DNA of 64,000 bases from Verpa conica (Eukaryota > Ascomycota > Pezizomycetes > Pezizales > Morchellaceae). Each line of letters opens with the position of its first letter. The first letter of the stretch is position 1. Both the position numbers and the translations under genes were made by a program. Of this stretch, positions 12,979 to 25,299 are shown piece by piece. The notes under the pieces are model-generated. The model made no database searches. It saw only the letters and a program-made list of their open reading frames with translations, and was not told where the DNA came from. The stretch spans positions 1,178,001 to 1,242,000 of the forward strand of contig JAUFSD010000016.1 in the NCBI GenBank assembly GCA_033030425.1. Direction: 5' to 3'.

Positions 12979-15946
12979 CTATTGAAACGGCGTCTGTGCC
13001 ACCCTCTCTTGCCATCTCTCTACTCTCTTTACCTCTTCCACTGTATCCCACTTTGCCTCATTTGGCTTAGTATAAACAACTTGATCTGGCCCACAACCAC
13101 CCTCAAACCAACACCCTACACCATCTGTAAGATATTGCTTTGTCAGATACATCTTTGGATGCCAGCTCTCCTCATCCTCTATCTGCTTTCTAGTCTTCTG
13201 CGGAGGGGTGAATTTCCACTCGTTGCATGACTCTGGCCAGCCTTGGCCCGGCGGGAATGGTGGAGCTGGGGTGAAGTTATCTGTATAAGGAGTGCCAGTG
13301 AGCTCGAGATCATAGGCGATAGATACATCCGGGTCGATGGCGGCGGAGAAAGCACGCTCCTCTTCGATTGAAGAGAAGATGTGCTGGTCGAGATAAGTAA
13401 GGCCTTTGCCATCACATGCTTCATCGAGTGCAAGAAGGGCAAAATGACCACCGGCGACTGGACGGGCCATGAAGTAGATACCGGGGAAGCCCCCGGTTTC
13501 AGTATCATATAGGTCAGTAAATGGACGGTTAGTGACTGTCTCATTAAGCCAGAGTCCCATAAGTTCCAAGATCTCATGGCGTGTATGTTTGCTAGAGACA
13601 GCGGCAGCCCAAACTTCCCAATCAGACTTGGTGTAGAGATGTCTTGTATCCAGGGGTAACCCGTACTTCTGTCGAACGGCAGAGTACCAACGGGACTGTT
13701 TACGGTAAATATGGTATGGAATGTACCCAGTTTTATTACTTTGAGAGAAGCAAAGAAGTGAGTCTGGGTAGAGGTTGTAGAGTGTGCCCCAGGAGCCGTA
13801 GAGATGGTATGCGAGTTTAGTATGAGAACCGTCACGTGACAAGGCGTAATCTTCCCAAGCTGGGACGTAAGCGTCACCAACACTGGCATAGTATTTTGCA
13901 TCCTCCGTATTCCCCATTATCTCGGATAGCTCAGACATAGCTTTAATACCGACAATGGCTTTCATAGCAAGGTTTGTCTGGTTTTCAAGACGGCCAGCAA
14001 AGTCATCAGTGGATACTAATTATCACATTAGTAACGACCTTCCCAAGAAGTAGAGGAGTTTAAACATGCTACTAAAGGGTTCTTAGGAGATAAAGGGCCA
14101 TATAAAGGGACAATACATACGTTGATAAGCTGGAATTAACCCAAATTCAGTCAAATATCCTGTCCATTGTTTCCAGAGTGCGTATCTCCCATCCTTATCA
14201 ATCCATGCCTGGGCAGCCTTCCTTCCTGCTTTTGATCCGTCGTTCAAAGTCTTTGCATATGCCAGACCCATTGCCAACATATTTCCACACTCCTCTACCG
14301 GCATCGGCTCGTCATTGCCATCTTGGTGACCTGTAGCATTAGGGAAATGTGCACCAAGATCGTGAATTGAGTACCTAAAGTCAGGCTATTAGCACCGCCT
14401 CAAATTAAAACCACTGGCACTACCAGTAGGCCCCCAATAAATGGCACCCGGAAGAGGAACTCACTTGTTAGGATACAATCCCGCCATCTGATGTTCCAAC
14501 AATGGCTCCATCAAGTACCCCAACCACTTCGGATTCACATACAAAAAGAATGGAAATCCGGGGAAGATAACATCCACCGTCTGGAAGTTTCCATTACTGC
14601 TAATCTCCTTCAAAAACAAGATTGGGTCTTCGGGGGTCCCAGCAAATACACACGCGCCCATAACTTGTCTTGCTGAGATAGATACAATATCCGCATATGT
14701 ATCACCTTCAACGGCTCTTGCATGAGTTATAATCTTATCGGCAAACGCTTTACCTTGTGCATATGCTTTCGGATAGTCGAAGTAGTGGAAGGAGATCATA
14801 TCAGTATCGTTAGGGTGCTGGAATCGCCAGAATGGACGCATTTCAGTCAGGCCACGGGCAGCAGCGAACTGTGCAACGGGATCTTGAACGAGAGCGACTG
14901 TGAATAGTACAGAATCTGTTTTGGTGGTGCCGCCCTTTTTGCTTGATAGACTGAAATGCTTGGAGAACGAGAATACAGGTTCCTCATTCATGACCTCGCG
15001 ATAACTGGTATCGTATGTATTTGAAAGAGTTGCATTTTGCGAAAACCTCCGGCGAAGTGGGCCAGAGACGCCAGCTTCGTAGGTTATAGAAGAATCCTAA
15101 CAGGGTTAGCAGGGGTCTATAGAAGGATGATTGGATCAAAAATACCTTGGGACCGGTAAAGTAAAGGGTGCCCCATTCGGCACGGTCGGCAATCTCGGCA
15201 AATGTCCATTGATCGCGTTTATGAATTGACCAGGAGGTGATATTTTCCCCCTTGTTAAGCTCCCATTGGATAACGGCACCGCGCTCATGGGTCACCCACA
15301 CTATCGGATGTCAGCTTGAGACCCGATACACGATATTCCAATTTCCTCAAGATTGGAAGCAGTAAACAGCAAAGAACACTCACATCCATTCAAATCAACA
15401 TAAATATCTACATCTACTTGTCCCTCTACCACAACCTCTAGGTAACTCGCTGGCAATGCCTGCCTCTCGGTACTGTCGGGTGTAATTGGGCTTGAAAATA
15501 CCAACGTCACAATGACATCACCAGCCAGTGGGTTTACAAGAGCATAGGTCAAATTTGTCGTTGAAGCATCGTACTGGAAGCCGGTAAATTTCGGAAATGT
15601 AACTGTATACCCGTCTTTTGGGTGTGCTGGGAGAAGAGCGTCCTGCGGGCGGCCGATGAGGGGATAGACAGTATTTGTAGAGGGGATTTGAGCCATTACA
15701 GAGAAACCGATCTAAGTGGGTAGCTTGGTCAGCCCGAGGCTAGAAATGTCAGAGGAAATATAGAAATCAGACCTCCTGTCCATGCCAGAAGATGGGCCAG
15801 CTCTCCCACGGATTCTGTCGAGCATTGTACCACAAGCTCAAATACGGATTCCGCACAAAAAGCGGTAGAACGGGAGGCTTCACGTATGAAGCTGCCGAGA
15901 GTGAGCTCAGCATTACTCCCACAAGCAGCGGGAAAAGTGTCTTCAT
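12979..15946 (-). CDS. gtaA: Secreted glutaminase, GtaA type, six exons, 859 aa
   Basis: Extracellular fungal glutaminase, which hydrolyses L-glutamine to glutamate and ammonia outside the cell. Exons: 15946-15773, 15711-15384, 15300-15146, 15096-14465, 14374-14121 and 14015-12979. All five introns (49-105 bp) have consensus ends and every join keeps frame. A signal peptide (MKTLFPLLVGVMLSSLSAAS) is followed by VRNPYLSLW and SWPIFWHGQ. Hallmarks of the family: YSIHDLGAHFPNATG and MPVEECGNM (about residues 431-462), YQLSTDDFAG (about 513-522), PLDTRHLYTKSDWE, NRPFTDLYDTETGG and ARPVAGGHFALLAL (about 698-711). These match the DUF4965/DUF5127/DUF1793 architecture. The usual protein ends soon after GGHFALLAL. 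Here about 148 residues follow, Pro/Trp-rich with two Cys (CWFEGGC). A TATA box lies 90 bp upstream. The symbol is by family resemblance. Confidence 0.93.
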
Positions 15947-16035
15947 CCTTGTTGTTGATAATCTATTATTGGTGGAGTTGGTGAGTAGCCGAGTCGTGGA
16001 AGTGGATGATGCGGGGAAAGCTAGGACGTAAGAGG

Positions 16036-16043
16036 TTTTATAA
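16036..16043 (-). promoter_or_regulatory. TATA box of the glutaminase gene
   Basis: TTATAAAA on the minus strand, about 90-97 bp upstream of the ATG at 15946. A leader with a TATCAACAACAAGG context precedes the ATG. Confidence 0.5.
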
Positions 16044-19000
16044 GAGCCCTCGAGCTACACAAAGCTATAGCCGAGCCTCCCGAGCTGGTCCACACGTAAT
16101 AGAGTGTAAAGCTTAGCTATGTAGAGCACAAATCACGACTCGAAATAAGAAAATAGCTTCAGCTCCGTCCTCCTTAGTCACGGTATCGAAGTTGAGCTCC
16201 GGAGTTGACACGAGCACGGAGGGGAGGAGAGGTTCAGCGGGAGTGGGGCACATGTTATGGGCTCTCCCCCCCAGCCGGTCACTTGTTGTGTTTTGGAGAT
16301 CCTTCCTTTCAGCCTATGCAGCCCGACCCCTAACCCTGAGATTCCCCGCAAAATAGAGGCCCTGCACTGCTGCGGGTGCGCTATGCAGGTTCCCTTGATC
16401 TGTGATCACACGGGCAGGGGGCCCACTGCCAATCAGAGCGTGGAGGCCAGATCAGGCGTTGCCGTATCTGGCACGCCAGCTATCCGAGCGCGCGTGACGG
16501 GTTAGATTCGGAGACTTCTGCTACGCGGGGAAGTGGGGTTTCTTTTTCCCCACGATCGAGGGTCTGCGGCTGTCGAACCAGAGGAACGAATGCACGAGAT
16601 GAGGAGTTGCCTTGTCTGCGGGGGCGAGAAGACATTCATCGTCACGATGCTCTAGTGCTGGTGTGTGTGTTTACCGACCCTGCGAACCTTTATTTTCACG
16701 TCATCCATACATGTAAGCGACAGGCCCACATGATCTATACTTGTAACACCCGTCGAGGGGAACCCTTTACAGCTACCGTGACATTTTCTCCACTACTTCC
16801 CGTTGCCAGTGTACCTACACTTTATGTACTTATACCCGGTGTCATTGATCTCTTTTCATAAGTTAAACCTCATCTCCGTCAGAACGCTACCGTGTCCATC
16901 TGATCTTTTCATCTTCCTCCGAGATATATCCACATGTCTTCCCCGTCAACACAAGACCCGGCCCGGACGGACTTCATACCTGAACCGACCAGATCATGGG
17001 CTTTTGTGTTTTTGTCATAACATTCCGAATCCCTCGTGGGCAAACACAGTCTTGGCATGTTTCCGCAATGTTTGTAGTTCTATAACCTATGAATTATAGC
17101 TTGAACAAACAGACACTAGCGAACCTTACTGATACCTCTAGTCCACATAATATCAGTTAAGGGAATCATCCACGTCTCGTTAGATCGTCGGCATTACATA
17201 ACTGTAGTTTCCCCATCATCAATACTAATAGCATCAAGGACGTAAAGAGTCAGTAGTGATCAAGGTCATCGCTTCATACTATATTAATATTGTCCCTTGC
17301 AGGGAAATATAGGTTATTACGATAGCGCATGACAGAGATAGAATTCTAAGGAGATTGCGTTCGGGGATAACCCTTCCTACAGAAGAATGAAAATGAGCTT
17401 AGAAACTCTTGAGCTTATTCGTACAGTTACCGAACCCCTACATACATGTAAACTTACCCCTTACCCTAATACTCCACATAATGACAGTAATATCTATTAA
17501 GGTTCAAGTACCGACTCTAGAAATAATTTAGGCTACGAATTAAATTATTATAACCGATAGTTTTTGTTGTTATTCGTTCACTTGTTAGATAGACATGCGA
17601 TTACCGCCATAGTATAATCACCGGTCTGAGAAGCTTGTAGAATCTGTAAGATATAGGTAGAAATGTCAGCTTTCCCGGCGCCATTTCTCGAACCTGAATC
17701 ATACTTGTAAAGCGTCCTCCTCCGGACTCGAGACATAACTTACGAGATCTTACCGTAAAAATACACACGACGAACAAAATTAAAATCAAGTAATAAGAGT
17801 GAGTGTAGAGGCCAGCGTCATACCTCATCTACTAGACCTTCGGTTAGTTGATCTACGATAGATATACGCAAGGGATACGAAAGATTTAAAATGAGAATCA
17901 AAAAAACAACTGCAGTTCCTGCATCTTTCTCGAAAAACAGCTTACCTGTTTTGAGCTAGCGATGTATACGTACCCTCCATTCTTAATATATATTCACGAT
18001 GCCAGGTTTAATATTGGTCATGTGATCGACTATTTGTATGCTAGACACGGAAATATAGCCACGTGATCAATACTAAACCTAGCACCATGAGTATATGTAG
18101 CCTACTATTATGCCTTCCCGCTCTGGTGCTACCTAGTTCATATCTTGCGGCTCTGCGAAAACCCACTACCTACGATAGAATCTAGCGACACCACACTAGC
18201 GCAACGGAGGTGCTCTATAATACACTCGGCATATTAAAGGTAGGTAAATTATATAGAAGGTTTATTCCGGTAGTGAAAGAATACAAATCTATATGGAAAC
18301 AAAATAAGGCCCAAAAACCATCTGGCGATTAGTGACATATAAATACAAATTTAAGCTAAGTTTGAGAGTATAAAACGTACTACCAGAATCACCGAGCTCA
18401 ACTAAACACCCACCTCCTATAAACTAGGATATATTATACTCGAGAGTGAATGGAACTCGATAGCCCCTGCTCTAGACCCTGGTTCAACTAAGTGTCCTAT
18501 CGTGTGACCTTCTTATAATACCGCCCGCGATATACCCGACCATCACCTGGGTATAAACGACCATGCCCGTGCTGACCTAGTCTTGTACGAGCTGTGGCAA
18601 AGTGACTTCGCCACCTAAAAACCATGTCTCACTACCTCCTGACAGCATGGACCACAAGGTCAAGGTAAATCTTATTCTAACGTCTGTTGGTGCGCAGACC
18701 GTTTTATGGAGAGGGGTTCACGAGAACTATAGTGCTGTCCTTGGCGCCTGAACGCTCTTTTAGTTTCCCTGACTTCACAGTCTATCAGATTCAAAATGGG
18801 TCAGATAACCTTGGGGGGATCTGGAAAAAAGATAATCTATAGCTCGCCGGTACTCCGGAGGTACAAATAATATTTCTCGGCTAAAATGAGTAGCCGGATT
18901 AGAAAATTTAACTTTTGTGGAAATACATGAGCTCTATCAAGTAGTCTAAATATAACCAATGAAATGGTACAGGAGCAGTAAGTGGAACACAATATGATGG

Positions 19001-19302
19001 TAAGGCTCTCATAAGAGGTAAGGAGAGAAAATAAAGGAAAGAGAGTGTAGAGGAGGTTAAAAGAGTATTAGAGCAAAAATTATCATGACAGAACGCCAGG
19101 CTGTGCAACCGGAAAGCAGAAGGAAACCGAAATTATAAAAAATAGATAAGAGATATTCGAGACCGAAAATAAAATAAAATATAAACAAGAAATATTCGAG
19201 TCCATTATCAAAAAGTAACGTCGCATGGTGGTATCGTAGTATGTATATGGTGTCTCCGGCTTTTATCTCTATCCAGTATTGTTGGAGACTATCGGACAAG
19301 AT
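16044..19302. other. Intergenic region with a GC-rich island
   Basis: About 3.2 kb without a supported gene. A GC-rich block (about 16240-16620) stands out from the AT-rich surroundings and contains short frames (for example 16257-16505) with no recognisable motif. It may be distal promoter of the glutaminase or a transposon remnant that escaped AT drift. From 17100 on the DNA is AT-rich and stop-dense on both strands. Confidence 0.45.
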
Positions 19303-19641
19303 CTAACGCATGTTGCTAGCCCTTGGGCGCTGAAATAACTTCTGTATTTCTAGAGCGGCTACGACTTCTGCTTGGCTCTGATAGAGTTCGCTTGTGCTTC
19401 CCAGAAGTGCAGGGTGAGCTCCTGAGGATTTGGTGGAAGGTGGCGAGCCGACTATCTGTTGCTCTTGATCTTGGAGATTGTTCCGGCCTTTGGGAATGTT
19501 GATAGGCATTGATGCAGCATTATTTTCTAGACGAGGTCTTTTATCAAACTCCCCGCAGAGTGATTCGTAAAGGTCGGACTTTTCGTTGTCTAGTGTCTTA
19601 AGCACGTATTCATAAATTTCTTTCTCCGTAGCCATCCTCAT
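19303..19641 (-). CDS. Hypothetical protein, 112 aa
   Basis: Open frame with two nearby in-frame ATGs (19641 and 19635, giving MRMATEKEIYEYVL). The N-terminal 30 residues look like a charged amphipathic helix. The middle is Pro/Ser/Asn-rich and polar. A second helix (ELYQSQAEVVAALEIQKLF) lies at about residues 84-102. I do not recognise a family and see no signal peptide, membrane segment or Cys cluster. Its base composition is richer in GC than the flanks, which argues for a coding sequence. It may be the last exon of a larger gene, because the upstream 350 bp contain several possible acceptors. No partner gene is nearby. Confidence 0.4.
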   Translation of the reverse strand: MRMATEKEIYEYVLKTLDNEKSDLYESLCGEFDKRPRLENNAASMPINIPKGRNNLQDQEQQIVGSPPSTKSSGAHPALLGSTSELYQSQAEVVAALEIQKLFQRPRASNMR

Positions 19642-21845
19642 AAACTGTGTGAGCTTCGTAAAGTTGAAATATGAACTGCGAGCCGAGTACTGCGAGGTAT
19701 AGTTTTTCGGGCTCAGAGCTCCCTAGATAAAGGACTTTATACCTATCAGCACCAGCGTTGCACCAATTCAATGGGTCAAGTGCGTTTCAAGATGCGAACT
19801 CACCAGTACAATTCCAGCTCTCTTCGCCGAGAATTTTGAAACCGCACCCAGTAAAGGGGATGCACGTTATCTAGAAAATTGCTATCAGTTAGTAGGTAAA
19901 AATCACAGCCTCCCCCAACAGTTAGGGTGGATACGGAGCGTTTGAAGAGACTGAAAAAAACTCTACCTGGGCGAGCAGTTCTAGCTTATCCGCAGCATCC
20001 GCCGCGGGAAGATACAGGGCTGGTGACCATAATAAAATTACTGTAGGTACAGTGAGTAAACCCCTACAACAAGGCTGAAGAATAAGAATAATATCATCAT
20101 GCGATGACTCAATTATCCCTAAACGTAATAGTTTCAGCTGAAAGATGTGTTTAGTTCCTTTGTATGATAAATTTTCTCGAAAGACTCAAAATTAGGATAT
20201 GACGTACTAATGTATGAAAAATTTGAAGACCACATTTCTGGTGTTGTGAAATTTACGCTGTGTGTGCGCTTCCTTTGATAGTCTCAACTCCCATGCTCCT
20301 GATGACTCTAGGATGGTTAGGCAACCTAGAGTACAAGGGTACTATACGTAACTGCCATCTTGGGCTAGCAGCCTTATTTCTCCTTTATCTCATCATCTGC
20401 ATCATGCTGAACATGTAATAAAAGAAGCTGGGTTACCCCCGGTTTCGCCTGTCGGTATGGACATGTACTATAGCTATAAGAGGAGGCTTCTAGAACATCA
20501 GTAAGAAGGCACCGAAGCAAGTTGTGTAACCAGAGCTTGTGTTGTTGCAGGGTATTCTAGGAATCACCGGTTAAAACTACCACAAGCATATAGGTTCATC
20601 GGATAATTAATGGAACCGAAATCTCTGACAGGTACGACCAGTACTAACTTAACAGCCTCATCCGAACAAAGATATTTCCATATATAAAAGAAACGCTACC
20701 AGGAAAAACCTACCGTAAAAACCTTGCTTAAATAAAAGCTATAACACTCCCAGTAAACTGAAATCCGAGAATTTAGCCTAAAGGCTAGAAAAGCCAGTCT
20801 AGAGATAATTATCGTACTCACTGGGGCGAGTGACACCTGTATCTACAGCAACATATATCAAAAGAATACATGCCCCAGACGACTTAGTTGAGACGTTAGT
20901 AAACAATTAAGGGTCCAAGTTCTTCCAGTAGGTAAATCCTAGAGCTGGGGTGGATCAAGATACAGCCTCTGCTATACCCGATTCACTCCTGTAATTTTCA
21001 CTGACCACCGCACTAGTACAGAGTGGCGTACGGGTACCGCTAACTTCGCCTGTTGGTCCTTGTTTTGCCAAGACAGTAATTACGCCCCGCAATGCGGGCG
21101 GTGCACAGTTGTCGGGCAATATCAGGGGGTGTTCGCAAATACTTGCGTCAGGGGTGAAGCATTGACAGACCAGGCTGTCACGGATCTGAGCGGTTATAGT
21201 TGCGTTCTATTGCTACTACCGTGCTTCACTCTTTTTTGCTGTATTGTGTTGCGTCACGAGTCTGCGCAATCGTTATATTTCCCTTTTCAGTATGTCCCAA
21301 CACTTCACCGCTGACACGACTAGAGTACATTCGGAGCCGGATCAACGCCTTATCCCCTTCTTTTTATATTATATATTGGCCAAGGGGCCAGGGGCGGTTT
21401 TGATGGAGTATATTGTCCCTGGGGATTACCTTGGCGCATGGTGCGTAATTCTTATCAACTGATCCATTTCTTCATGACACGGAGAATTCTTACTTGACGG
21501 AAAGACCATTCAATCCCCTAGTTTCATCAAGAACTGGCGTGTAATGGTGTATTTTTTCTTCTTTTCTTTCATCTAAAATGATTCCATGATATTTGATAGA
21601 GCTATATACCCTAGTAGGGCCCTCAAACCACGAAGCGATGAAGGTGATAGATCGATAGGGGGCTCTCAAGCTACGCAGGACCTAGAGAAGACCCGACTTC
21701 ACCTCCTCTGAACATCATCTTTCCAGTTATCAGCCCAAAAACATTGTGATCCATTGTCCGTCAAATATCCCCCATCCTAACCCAAACTTCTATCTTTCAT
21801 CATATTCTTTGGGGCTTCGCTATATAACTAATACCTATACTCTAA
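19642..21845. other. Intergenic region, no supported gene
   Basis: Mostly AT-rich and stop-dense. A GC-richer patch near 21000-21200 has overlapping short frames on the plus strand (21060-21314 and 21200-21403) without motifs. Nothing here can be called with confidence. Confidence 0.4.
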
Positions 21846-22190
21846 ATGGCTCAGGTAGATTCACCCTGGGTAGGGGAGCCACATACTCCATGTGCTGTGA
21901 GAATAACACGCGGGATAATTCCCCAATGGCTCCCCGAGATATTATCGCTCCAGGATCAAGATCAGGTCAAACTTTATCAATCGAGATTGAGCAGCATGCT
22001 ATCTTCACCAACCTCATATTTCACCATCGCCTCACCAATCTCTCTTCCAGAAAATACCCACGGAAGAGGCGCTAAACTTGCCGCAATAAAAGGCAAGATA
22101 ACCTATATCAACTTTACCAACAACAAAGCCAGGATAGTCTTTCACGACTCGACCAAAACAAACCTTCTTGCCGCATATGACCATTTTTAA
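21846..22190 (+). CDS. Hypothetical protein or exon, 114 aa
   Basis: Open frame beginning MAQVDSPWVGEP. It reads as coding by residue choice, especially its last third (KLAAIKGKITYINFTNN, then KARIVFHDST), which looks like beta strands of a small domain. I do not recognise it. Its stop codon overlaps the first base of an ATG that opens the next frame (TAATG at 22188-22192). That is unusual for nuclear genes, so this is more likely the 5' part of a single gene whose intron I could not place, or a gene broken by a frameshift. Function unknown. Confidence 0.35.
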   Translation: MAQVDSPWVGEPHTPCAVRITRGIIPQWLPEILSLQDQDQVKLYQSRLSSMLSSPTSYFTIASPISLPENTHGRGAKLAAIKGKITYINFTNNKARIVFHDSTKTNLLAAYDHF

Positions 22191-22792
22191 TGACATTCCC
22201 AATGCGTGAGGTGGGGCCGCCAATAAAAGCTCTGCTCCGCTCCAATTTCATGAGCAACGTTGATAAGACTTTTTGGGAGATGGAGACCAGTGTACTGAAG
22301 TCCTGTGATTCCGAGGGTTGTAGCGATCTTCAGAAACTATATTTAGCTTTACTTCAAGAGTACCGCTCCTCTAGAAGAGGCCCTGGAAGACCTCCGGTGG
22401 CTTCCGGGAGGGTTCCAGCATTGGTTAAGAATTTTCCTAAAGGCTTAGCGGAACTCATACTGGGTGTTGTTGAGCAGGTGAAGTTTATTTTCATGCCTGC
22501 TCTCCCTTCTAATGTGCTAGTTGATATCTGGTGTGTCGACTGGCTAGTTCCAGAAGGTCGAATTATAATATTTTCCCAAGGATTTGAGGACTCTGGAAAT
22601 GTTACTCAGGACGAGGTTCCGGAGGTTTCTGAGCAGAAAGAGATGGAACAAGGGGCACCTCCCATGGAACCTGCCTGGGCGTTCGGCCATCCTGCTGACA
22701 AAATAATATCTTTGGCCCATGCGTTCAGACTCGCCCAAGCACTTGCATGTAGGCCCAGCAGACTCAGATGCGGGTATTTCAGCCTTCAATAA
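22190..22792 (+). CDS. Hypothetical protein, 200 aa, probably part of a larger gene
   Basis: Open frame starting MTFPMREVGPPIK. It contains a helical stretch (KTFWEMETSVLK to YLALLQEYRSS), a basic GPGRPP motif resembling an AT-hook core (about residue 64), a hydrophobic segment (GLAELILGVVEQVKFIFMP), then an acidic Glu-rich tail. The last 60 bases overlap another frame (about 22729-22902, IFENPAGGKARRSS and VPQYQAMGIDT) that ends at a consensus donor GTAAGT at 22903 with a plausible acceptor at about 23052. The true gene therefore probably switches frame by an intron and continues to about 23.1 kb. I could not fix the joint. Family unknown; the GRP-type motif alone does not prove DNA binding. 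Confidence 0.4.
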   Translation: MTFPMREVGPPIKALLRSNFMSNVDKTFWEMETSVLKSCDSEGCSDLQKLYLALLQEYRSSRRGPGRPPVASGRVPALVKNFPKGLAELILGVVEQVKFIFMPALPSNVLVDIWCVDWLVPEGRIIIFSQGFEDSGNVTQDEVPEVSEQKEMEQGAPPMEPAWAFGHPADKIISLAHAFRLAQALACRPSRLRCGYFSLQ

Positions 22793-23052
22793 GAGGCATA
22801 GGTACCCTAGGGCGGCCAGTATCTTTGAGAACCCTGCTGGTGGTAAGGCTCGACGTTCTTCTATCGTTGTTCCACAATATCAGGCTATGGGAATTGATAC
22901 GCGTAAGTACCTACCCCTTATGATACCGGTAGCATTGTTTTTTATTAATAAAAAAAGAGAAGTCTCCTGTTACCACTTTCACCAAGCCAGACAATGCCGG
23001 CAGTACAATTGTCATGCACGCTTAGTAATTAGCTGACTTGGTATTTCCCTTA

Positions 23053-24208
23053 GCACAAAAATATTTCGTTTCGCTTTGTTCTTACATCATCAATTAAAAC
23101 TATTTTTTACGTCTTTTTATGACAATTCCTCCTTTGGTGGCATAAGCACCAGAGGTGATCATAACAACAATGGTTGGGCTCGACTCTTCCTAAATATTCG
23201 AATTTAGTTGAGATATCTAGCTAGCAGACTCTCTTAGATGAGCAGAAAAATATGGCTCCAGCTGAGTCAATTTACTGAGAAAAATACACGGTGGAGAGTC
23301 TTAGGACTAACATAGGTGTTGTTTTTACATATGCCCGTACATCTCCCATCCTCCCTTCCCAGACCCCACGCTAATGAGTATATAGTTCAATAGTTATTTC
23401 TGCCGCTTTGATTCTGGAACGAGGCAGAATACCTTAGAAAGTCACCCTATATATATCTGAGCTCTCGTATCTTACTAGATTATTAAACATGCTAGTTATA
23501 TCACAAGAAATATCTCTTCATTCGTGCGTTTTTTAGGCTTGGCTTGGAAGGTGTCCCTTTGTAGGATTCAGTCATAGAGACTGGGGAACTTAAGAACTAG
23601 AGAACATAATGTAGTATAAGTAGGTTTATTTCATGGGAATTTCCAACCGCTAAAATAACAAAGTTTCTCAAACTAGAAACTACATTTTTTTTACCAAAGT
23701 TCAATGCTAGAGATGTAGAAGGCCGTAAGACAATATTATAGCCGATGATGCCGAGCAAGTGGAATGATGAAGAGATGATTGTTGAGTACATTTCATAAAG
23801 TTAAGGGTTGGCGAACTTCCCCTCGTTGTCATCTCCTGTATTCTCATTCAAGCGCTAACGTCATCTTCTACAATAATTACAACGTCATAAGGACCACACA
23901 CCCCTCCCAACCTCTAAACATCCTCTATTTACGCTTTTTAAAGACTTTCTTATGGATATTGTACCGCATGATTTCTACAAACCACCAGTTGATCGCTGAC
24001 AATTACTAGATCACCTCCGTATACGATGGTCGGAGAGGCCTAAGAAACAGACTTGGGTGATCTCGCTAGCATAAAGGGATGACAGAGTATAGACCCCTCC
24101 AACTATCCCAGTTATTCGTGTTATCTGTGTGAGCTACAAAACCCCCAGGCACTATTACATCAAACTAACATTAAATTCCCCTCCCTAGCATAGTAAGGTT
24201 TGCAACCA
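23053..24208. other. Intergenic spacer between convergent genes
   Basis: AT-rich DNA downstream of the 22.2-23.1 kb locus and downstream of the kelch gene. Short frames only (23597-23791 and 23779-24009), no motif, nothing supported. Confidence 0.45.
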
Positions 24209-25299
24209 TTAATCAAAGACCAAAATCCACCAATCACCCAATCTATTATTCTGTTCATCTCGTCCTCCTTGGATCACAACTCCCTGCCCGGTATTCCCAC
24301 CTCCAGCCGGAGCTGCAGCAAACCAGCCTCTTGGTATCGGCTTGTCCTTCTCCTTACCAGCTACGGTAACTTCAAACCATTCTGCGGCTGCTATATCGTA
24401 CGCCCAGATATCCTCACGGAACTTTCCAGGGGAATCGTAGATGTCGTTTGCTGAGGTATACTCTCCGAAAATAGTGATGAGGTACTCTTTCTTCGTCCCG
24501 GCGTGGGAAATTGGTATAAGACAAGAGTTGTAGCGTGCAGCAGGGCCGTTCTCCGGTGAGTAGGGTATAGTACGCCATGTATCGGATTGTATGTCGTAAC
24601 TAAATTACATCAGTTCTTGTTCTTTCGGTATCCCAAATTCTTCTAAATGAACCTAATAGAACCCAACACCTACACATCGACCACTCCCCCGATTCCATCC
24701 CTTCCATCGCATCCTCCAAACCTCCAAACCTCTCTTTCTCCAGTAACCGCAATACCAGCTGCAAGTCTTGGCCTATCTGGTCCATCGCTCAACCTCTCCC
24801 ATCTTTTTGCTGTCACATCGAAACTCCATAAATCCCCCAGCCATCCTGCCCCAGTATGTCCAGCGTGGATATAAACCTTCCCTCCCGCAGCAGCAGCAGT
24901 ATGGTAACTCCGCGCCTCTGGGAAAGGTGCAGCCTCATCAGTTGAATCTAATGGCTTCCATGCTTGGCTACCTGCCTCAAATGACCATAGTCGCCCGCCC
25001 TCCTCTATTGGGCCCATATCCGGCCCACTCCCCCCAAAGACATATAGAGTTTCACCGAGCGTTGCAGACGTAGCACCTACTCGAGGAAGGGGCCCAGCAG
25101 GGGAGGCAAGAATAGTGATAGAGATTGGAATGGCGGGGTTGAGAGGGAGGACATGGAGTTCGGAGCCAAGTGGCACGCGGGATGTATGCTCGCCGGAGAA
25201 CAGGTGAAGGGAGGAGTGAAGAATTGAGAGAGTGTGGGAGGAGCGAGGGAGGAGAGGGAGATGCGCGATAGAATGCCAAGTTGCTGTAAGATTCGGCAT
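24209..25299 (-). CDS. Kelch-repeat beta-propeller protein, two exons, 338 aa
   Basis: Exons at 25299-24674 and 24599-24209, with a 74-bp intron (donor GTAGGT, acceptor TTTAG, phase 2). The join restores the kelch segment GGVVDVYDIQSDTW. Kelch signatures run along the chain: LYVFGGSGPDMG with LWSFEAGSQAWKPL, then ARSYHTAAAAGGKVYIHAGH with LWSFDVTAKRWERL, GIAVTGEREVWRFGG, YLITIFGEY with DIWAYDIAAAEWFEV, and the final VVIQGGRDEQNNRLGDWW. That makes about six blades, near the full length of a small stand-alone kelch protein. There is no signal peptide, so it is probably cytosolic and acts in protein interaction. It is divergent from the gene starting at 25745, with about 445 bp between the starts. 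Confidence 0.85.

Noticed and set aside
17670..17770. Another GTTCGAG on the minus strand, considered as tRNA B box
   Set aside because: No pairing T-stem, no A box and no seven-base acceptor stem.
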